A program made the translations under genes and the position numbers. A stretch of DNA of 64,000 bases. It comes from Geodermatophilus sp. YIM 151500. Its GTDB lineage: Bacteria; Actinomycetota; Actinomycetes; Mycobacteriales; Geodermatophilaceae. The number at the start of each line of letters is the position of its first letter. Position 1 is the stretch's first letter. This document shows, one piece after another, positions 59,903-64,000 of this stretch. The notes beneath the pieces are model-generated. The model made no database searches, was not told the DNA's origin, and saw only the letters and a list, made by a program, of their open reading frames with translations. The stretch spans positions 463,097 through 527,096 of the forward strand of contig NZ_JAOVZT010000002.1 of assembly GCF_025716945.1 (NCBI RefSeq), given 5' to 3'.

Positions 59903-59946
59903 CGGACGAGCCTAGAGCGGCGGCGGGCCGACGCCGTCGGCACGGT

Positions 59947-59952
59947 TAACCT
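59947..59952 (+). promoter_or_regulatory. -10 element of a leaderless transcript
   Basis: TAACCT (TANNNT) stands 6 nt before the GTG of the FAA hydrolase gene, which has no ribosome site. This places the transcription start at the start codon, as in many actinobacterial leaderless mRNAs. Confidence 0.6.
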
Positions 59953-59958
59953 CGCGAT

Positions 59959-60771
59959 GTGCGCATCGTCCGCTTCGCCTCCCCGCAGGGCATGTCCTTC
60001 GGCATCCTCGACGGGGACGGCAACGTCGCCCAGATCGAGGGGCACCCCTTCGGCCGCATCTCCTTCACCGGCGCCCGGTACGCGCAGGCCGACATCCGGC
60101 TGCTGTCCCCGATCCTCCCCAGCAAGGTGGTCTGCGTCGGCAAGAACTACGCCGCGCACGTCACCGAGCTCGGCCCGGGCGACGCGCCGTCCGAGCCGCT
60201 GCTGTTCCTCAAGCCGTCCACGTCGGTGATCGGCCCCGGTGACGCGATCCGCATCCCGCCGGGCAGCACCAACGTGCACCACGAGGTCGAGCTCGCCGTC
60301 GTGATCGGCGCCCGCGGCGCCCGGCACGTGACCCCCGGGCAGGCGCTCGGCAGCGTCTTCGGATACACGGTCGGCAACGACGTCACCGAGCGCGACATGC
60401 AGAACCGCGACGGGCAGTGGACCCGCGCCAAGGGCTTCGACTCCTTCTGCCCGCTCGGTCCGTGGATCGAGACCGACCTCGGCGCGCTGGGGCTCGACCC
60501 CGCGGACCTCGAGCTGACCTGCACGGTCGACGGCGAGCGCCGCCAGCAGGGCCGCACCAGCCAGCTGCTGTTCGACGTGCCGACGCTGATCTCCTACATC
60601 TCCCAGGTGATGACGCTGCTGCCCGGCGACGTCGTCCTCACGGGCACCCCGGCCGGCGTCGGCCCGATCCGCGCCGGCCAGCAGGTCGAGTGCACCGTCG
60701 AGGGGCTCGGCACGCTGACCAACGCCGTCGCCGACGCCGACGTCGTCTCCACCGCCGGAGGTGCCCGGTGA
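59959..60771 (+). CDS. Fumarylacetoacetate hydrolase family protein (FAHD1-like)
   Basis: GTG at 59959, probably leaderless, 270 residues. Features: [30 protein letters not shown] (metal Glu residues), [32 protein letters not shown] and [15 protein letters not shown]1-like enzymes act as acylpyruvate hydrolases or oxaloacetate decarboxylases. Its place directly before gltX is a common actinobacterial arrangement, from memory, so it counts as core genome. Confidence 0.88.
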   Translation: MRIVRFASPQGMSFGILDGDGNVAQIEGHPFGRISFTGARYAQADIRLLSPILPSKVVCVGKNYAAHVTELGPGDAPSEPLLFLKPSTSVIGPGDAIRIPPGSTNVHHEVELAVVIGARGARHVTPGQALGSVFGYTVGNDVTERDMQNRDGQWTRAKGFDSFCPLGPWIETDLGALGLDPADLELTCTVDGERRQQGRTSQLLFDVPTLISYISQVMTLLPGDVVLTGTPAGVGPIRAGQQVECTVEGLGTLTNAVADADVVSTAGGAR

Positions 60772-62249
60772 CCGCGCCCGCGACGGTCCGCACCCGGTTC
60801 TGCCCCTCGCCGACCGGCCTGGTGCACGTCGGCCTGGTCCGGACGGCGCTGTTCAACTGGGCGCACGCCCGGCACGCCGGCGGCGCGTTCGTCTTCCGCA
60901 TCGAGGACACCGACGCCGCCCGCGACACCGAGGAGTCCTACCGGCACCTGGTCGACAGCCTGCGCTGGCTGGGGCTCGACTGGGACGAAGGCCCCGAGGT
61001 CGGCGGCCCGCACGGCCCCTACCGGCAGTCGGAGCGGCACGACGTCTACCGCGAGGTGGCCGCGAAGCTGCTGGCCGCCGGTTCGGCCTACGAGTCGTTC
61101 TCCACCCCGGAGGAGGTGGAGGCGCGACGGCTGGCCGCCGGGCAGGACCCCAAGCTCGGCTACGACAACGCCGACCGGTACCTCACCGACGCGCAGAAGG
61201 CCGCCTTCCGCGACGAGGGCCGCCGGCCGGTGCTGCGGCTGCGGATGCCCGAGGAGGACCTGGGCTGGACCGACCTGGTCCGCGGGGAGGTCCGCTTCAC
61301 CGCCGGCGCCGTCCCCGACTTCGTGCTCGTGCGCGCCAACGGCGCGCCGCTGTACCCGTTCGTGAACCCGGTCGACGACGCCCTGATGGGCATCACCGAC
61401 GTGCTCCGCGGCGAGGACCTGCTGCCCTCCACCCCGCGGCAGCTGGCCCTGTACGCGGCGCTGGCCGACATCGGCATCGGCACGGGCGCTCCGCGCTTCG
61501 GCCACCTGCCGCTGGTGACCGGCGAGGGCACCAGGAAGCTGTCCAAGCGCGACCCGCAGTCCAACCTCGACGTCCACCGCGAGCGCGGGTTCTTGCCGGA
61601 GGGGCTGGTCAACTACCTGGCGTTGCTCGGCTGGGCGATCGCCGAGGACCGCGACGTGTTCACCCCCGCCGAGCTCGTCGCGGCCTTCGACGTGACCCGC
61701 GTGAGCGCCAACCCGGCGCGCTTCGACCTGAGGAAGGCCGAGGCGATCAACGCCACGCACCTGCGGGCGCTGCCGGTCGAGGAGTTCGTCGAGCGGGTGA
61801 CGCCGTTCCTCGCCGCGGTCGGGTTGGTCGCCGACCCGCCCACCGACGACCAGCGGCGGGTGCTGACGGCGATCGCCCCACTGGCCCAGGAACGCATGGT
61901 CGTGCTGTCCGACGCGGTCGACCTGCTCGGCTTCCTGTTCACCGACGAGGTCGCCCTCGACCCCGGTGCCGTCGGCAAGCAGCTGTCCGGGTCCGGGGCG
62001 GTCGAGGTGCTCGACGCCGCGTCGGCCGCCCTCGCCGACCTGGCCGACTGGTCCACCGCGGAGATCGAGGCGGCGCTCCGGACGGCCCTGGTGGACGGGC
62101 TGGGCCGCAAGCCGCGGCAGGCCTTCGGGCCGGTCCGGGTGGCGGTGAGCGGCCGGACGGTCTCCCCGCCGCTGTACGAGTCGATCGAGCTGCTGGGCCG
62201 GGAGCGCACCCTCGCCCGGCTGTCCGCCGCCCGCGGCGCCGCCGGATGA
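60768..62249 (+). CDS. gltX: Glutamyl-tRNA synthetase
   Basis: GTG at 60768 in a GTGA overlap, 493 residues. Class I signature [21 protein letters not shown] (HVGL in the HIGH position) and KLSKRDPQS (KMSKS equivalent), with an anticodon-binding C-terminal domain. It charges tRNA-Glu and, in actinobacteria that use GatCAB, probably also tRNA-Gln. Genes for both tRNAs lie 1.4 kb downstream. Confidence 0.95.
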   Translation: MTAPATVRTRFCPSPTGLVHVGLVRTALFNWAHARHAGGAFVFRIEDTDAARDTEESYRHLVDSLRWLGLDWDEGPEVGGPHGPYRQSERHDVYREVAAKLLAAGSAYESFSTPEEVEARRLAAGQDPKLGYDNADRYLTDAQKAAFRDEGRRPVLRLRMPEEDLGWTDLVRGEVRFTAGAVPDFVLVRANGAPLYPFVNPVDDALMGITDVLRGEDLLPSTPRQLALYAALADIGIGTGAPRFGHLPLVTGEGTRKLSKRDPQSNLDVHRERGFLPEGLVNYLALLGWAIAEDRDVFTPAELVAAFDVTRVSANPARFDLRKAEAINATHLRALPVEEFVERVTPFLAAVGLVADPPTDDQRRVLTAIAPLAQERMVVLSDAVDLLGFLFTDEVALDPGAVGKQLSGSGAVEVLDAASAALADLADWSTAEIEAALRTALVDGLGRKPRQAFGPVRVAVSGRTVSPPLYESIELLGRERTLARLSAARGAAG

Positions 62250-63568
62250 CCGGTCCCGACGCGGGGGAGGAGCCCTACGCAGGGCCGCCGCCGACCGAGC
62301 GGCCCGAGCCCTGGCAGTGGCAGCCGGCGTGGCTGCCGCCCGGACCGTGGTCCGGCCCGCCCGGACCGTGGTCCGGCCCGCCGGGGCCGTGGCCGCCACC
62401 GCCGCCGGGGTACGGCCGGCCGCCGTGGCCGGCAGCGCCGCCGGGGCCCGGGCCGGCGACCGCTCCGCCCGGCTACGGGGCGGGTGCGCCCGGGCCCGGG
62501 TACGGACCGCCGCCCCCGGGAGGGCCGTGGCCCGGCACGCCCGGTGCGCCCGCGCCCTGGTACGGCCCGCCCGGCGGGCCGCCGTGGCCGCCGGTCCTGC
62601 CGCCGGGCATGCGCTGGGTCCCGCCGCCGGGGACGCCGCCGCACGACGAGCCGCGCCCGTACCTGCGGGTGATGCGGTCGCGCACGTGGGCGTGGTGGCG
62701 GGCCCTGGTCGGCCTGCTGCTGGTGCTGGTCGTCTACACGGTCGCCGCGACCGCGATCGTGCTCGCCGGCGTCCTGCTGGGGCTCGACCCCGCCCTCGAC
62801 ACGCTCGACCTGGTCGACCCCGCCGTGCTGCTGCTGACCAACCTGACGCTGATCGCCGCCATCCCGGTCGTCTGGCTGGCCTGGGTGGCCGCGCACGGCA
62901 TGGGCATCGGGTGGTCGTCGTCGGTGCTGGGCCGGCTGCGGTGGCGGCTGTTCCGGCCCTACGCGCTGCTGGCCCTCGTCACGCTCGGCGTCGGCATCGG
63001 CGTCTCCGTGCTGCTCGGCATGCTGGTCGACGACCAGCCGATCACCGGGCCGGTCGAGTCCTTCGGCTGGCTGCTGCTGGTGGTCGTGCTCACCACGCCG
63101 CTGCAGTCCGCAGCGGAGGAGTACCTCTTCCGCGGCTACCTCAGCCAGGCCATCGCCGGCTGGATCCGGGCACCCCGGGCCGGCGCCGTCGTGGCCGCGG
63201 TGACCACCGCCGCGCTGTTCTCCGCGGCGCACGCACCCGGTGACGTGTGGACCTTCCTCGACCGTTTCGCCTTCGGGCTGGCCGCGTCCGCGGTCGTCGT
63301 CCTGACCGGCGGCCTGGAGGCGGCGATCGTGCTCCACGCCGTGAACAACGTCATCGTCTTCGTGCTGGCCGGTGCACTGGGGGAGGGGGTGGCCACCGAG
63401 GAGGTGCCGCAGGGGGCCGGGGTGCTGTTCGTGCTGCTCAGCGTGCTGGCGATGGGCGCCTACGTGGTGGTGGTGGCGCGCTCGGGCCGCCGCCTGCGTC
63501 CCGACCGGGCGACGCCGGCGCACGACCTGCGCGCCCCGCCGGTCGCGCTGCCCGCCGCTCGCCCGTGA
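62246..63568 (+). CDS. CPBP family intramembrane metalloprotease with Pro/Gly-rich N-terminus
   Basis: ATG at 62246 overlapping the gltX stop, 440 residues. About 130 residues of Pro, Gly, Trp and Tyr (repeats of PPGPWSG, encoded by a 21-bp unit near 62337-62397) form a cytoplasmic tail. Hydrophobic segments follow with CPBP motifs [20 protein letters not shown] and HAVNNVIVF. The family includes CAAX prenyl-protease-like and bacteriocin-immunity proteins. The substrate is unknown. Confidence 0.86.
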   Translation: MTGPDAGEEPYAGPPPTERPEPWQWQPAWLPPGPWSGPPGPWSGPPGPWPPPPPGYGRPPWPAAPPGPGPATAPPGYGAGAPGPGYGPPPPGGPWPGTPGAPAPWYGPPGGPPWPPVLPPGMRWVPPPGTPPHDEPRPYLRVMRSRTWAWWRALVGLLLVLVVYTVAATAIVLAGVLLGLDPALDTLDLVDPAVLLLTNLTLIAAIPVVWLAWVAAHGMGIGWSSSVLGRLRWRLFRPYALLALVTLGVGIGVSVLLGMLVDDQPITGPVESFGWLLLVVVLTTPLQSAAEEYLFRGYLSQAIAGWIRAPRAGAVVAAVTTAALFSAAHAPGDVWTFLDRFAFGLAASAVVVLTGGLEAAIVLHAVNNVIVFVLAGALGEGVATEEVPQGAGVLFVLLSVLAMGAYVVVVARSGRRLRPDRATPAHDLRAPPVALPAARP

Positions 63569-63612
63569 CCCGCCGTCGGGAGGGCGCTGCCCGGCCGTCT
63601 CCGGACGTCGGG

Positions 63613-63618
63613 TATCGT
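63613..63618 (+). promoter_or_regulatory. Probable -10 element of the tRNA operon
   Basis: TATCGT preceded by GGG lies 33 bp before the tRNA-Gln gene and 45 bp after the CPBP stop. It is the only good TANNNT hexamer in the 82-bp gap. The -35 is weak. Confidence 0.45.
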
Positions 63619-63650
63619 CTCCTGCGGCGCCGCGAGGTGCCGCGCCACCT

Positions 63651-63722
63651 TGGGGTATGGGGTAATTGGCAGCCCGACGGATTCTGGCTCCGTTAGTCTA
63701 GGTTCGAGTCCTGGTACCCCAG
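63651..63722 (+). tRNA. tRNA-Gln (anticodon CUG)
   Basis: Acceptor TGGGGTA pairs with TACCCCA. The anticodon stem ACGGA/TCCGT holds loop TTCTGGC with anticodon CTG. The T-loop is GTTCGAGTC. The discriminator is G and CCA is not encoded. Confidence 0.95.
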
Positions 63723-63763
63723 CGAGGAAGCACCACCTCCTCCGCACCACCAGCACCACCGAG

Positions 63764-63836
63764 GGCCCCGTCGTCTAGCGGCCTAGGACGCCGCCCTCTC
63801 ACGGCGGTAGCGAGGGTTCGAATCCCTTCGGGGCTA
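63764..63836 (+). tRNA. tRNA-Glu (anticodon CUC), first copy
   Basis: Acceptor GGCCCCG pairs with CGGGGCT with a terminal G-U. The anticodon stem CCGCC/GGCGG holds loop CTCTCAC with anticodon CTC, and the T-arm is AGGGTTCGAATCCCT. It follows tRNA-Gln by 41 nt, so the two are probably cotranscribed. Confidence 0.95.
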
Positions 63837-63843
63837 CGGCAGG

Positions 63844-63878
63844 CGAGAGCCCCCGACCAGCGCGGTCGGGGGCTCTCG
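63844..63878 (+). terminator. Intrinsic terminator after tRNA-Glu
   Basis: A perfect 15-bp stem (CGAGAGCCCCCGACC with GGTCGGGGGCTCTCG) closes a 5-nt loop AGCGC. It lies 7 nt after the tRNA. The T-tract is poor, as is common in high-GC genomes. Confidence 0.85.
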
Positions 63879-63916
63879 TCGTCCTCCCCCGCGACGAGCC
63901 GGCCTGGCGGCCGTGG

Positions 63917-63922
63917 CAGGAT
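63917..63922 (+). promoter_or_regulatory. Possible -10 element of the second tRNA-Glu
   Basis: CAGGAT lies 12 bp before the second tRNA-Glu gene and after the terminator, so that gene seems to be transcribed separately. No clear -35 is seen. Confidence 0.35.
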
Positions 63923-63934
63923 GGGCAACCGCAC

Positions 63935-64000
63935 GGCCCCGTCGTCTAGCGGCCCAGGACGCCGCCCTCTCACGGCGGTAGCGAGGGTTCGAATCCCTTC
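63935..64000 (+). tRNA. tRNA-Glu (anticodon CUC), second copy, cut by window end
   Basis: Identical to the first copy over the 66 nt present, apart from one base in the D-loop (GGCCCAGG versus GGCCTAGG). The acceptor 3' strand lies beyond the window. Confidence 0.93.

Overview
The window is very GC-rich DNA from an actinomycete. Codon use, the many GTG starts, the GTGA/ATGA gene overlaps and the gene content fit the Geodermatophilaceae (Geodermatophilus, Blastococcus, Modestobacter). That placement is inference. It matters because members of this family are the published case of UAG being read as selenocysteine, and the window holds a gene that looks like an instance.

Positions 1 to about 57,735 form a large catabolic and transport region with no transposase, integrase or CRISPR array that I can see. 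It begins with the 5' part of an Old Yellow Enzyme gene on the minus strand, broken by an in-frame TAG. A plus-strand operon (1088-11838) encodes a nitrate/taurine-type ABC importer interleaved with two CocE/NonD hydrolases, a Gfo/Idh/MocA dehydrogenase and an unusually long amidase. A minus-strand operon (11854-15505) encodes a two-subunit molybdenum hydroxylase and a DMT exporter. Next come an alpha/beta hydrolase, an SDR, a third CocE paralogue, a small winged-helix protein with a sodium:solute symporter and an LVIVD-repeat protein, and a divergent LLM-oxidoreductase/amidohydrolase pair. A complete branched-chain-type ABC transporter (24729-29465) leads into an LLM enzyme, a 69-residue protein and an SDR. 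DUF3500, cyclase, GAF/PucR-type regulator and acyl-CoA synthetase genes follow.

A long plus-strand operon (37973-47203) carries an LLM monooxygenase, RibBA, an FAA hydrolase, the peroxiredoxin whose peroxidatic-cysteine codon is TAG, a beta-hydroxyacid dehydrogenase, a GlcG/HbpS protein and a three-subunit molybdenum hydroxylase. A LacI regulator, a second nitrate/taurine-type ABC importer and a divergent operon (HisD-like dehydrogenase, amidohydrolase, MocA dehydrogenase, cyclase, beta-hydroxyacid dehydrogenase) complete the region. The cyclase gene in that operon is a nucleotide-identical copy of one 23 kb upstream.

From about 57.8 kb the content becomes core genome: a leader-peptide attenuator and cimA, a VOC protein, a leaderless FAA hydrolase gene, gltX, a CPBP membrane protease, then tRNA-Gln(CUG), tRNA-Glu(CUC), an intrinsic terminator and the start of a second tRNA-Glu(CUC).

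Taken together, the accessory region looks like a set of pathways that import amide-, ester- or ring-containing organic acids and break them down by flavin- and molybdenum-dependent oxidation, amide/ester hydrolysis and C-C hydrolysis. The substrates are not evident. Four operon promoters, and a weaker fifth, share a palindrome of form TTGTNN-N4-NNACAA. In four of them it lies 63.5-64.5 bp upstream of a TA-rich -10 hexamer, suggesting a common activator. The most striking finding is the probable UAG-encoded selenocysteine, with a SECIS-like hairpin placed as in known bacterial SECIS elements.
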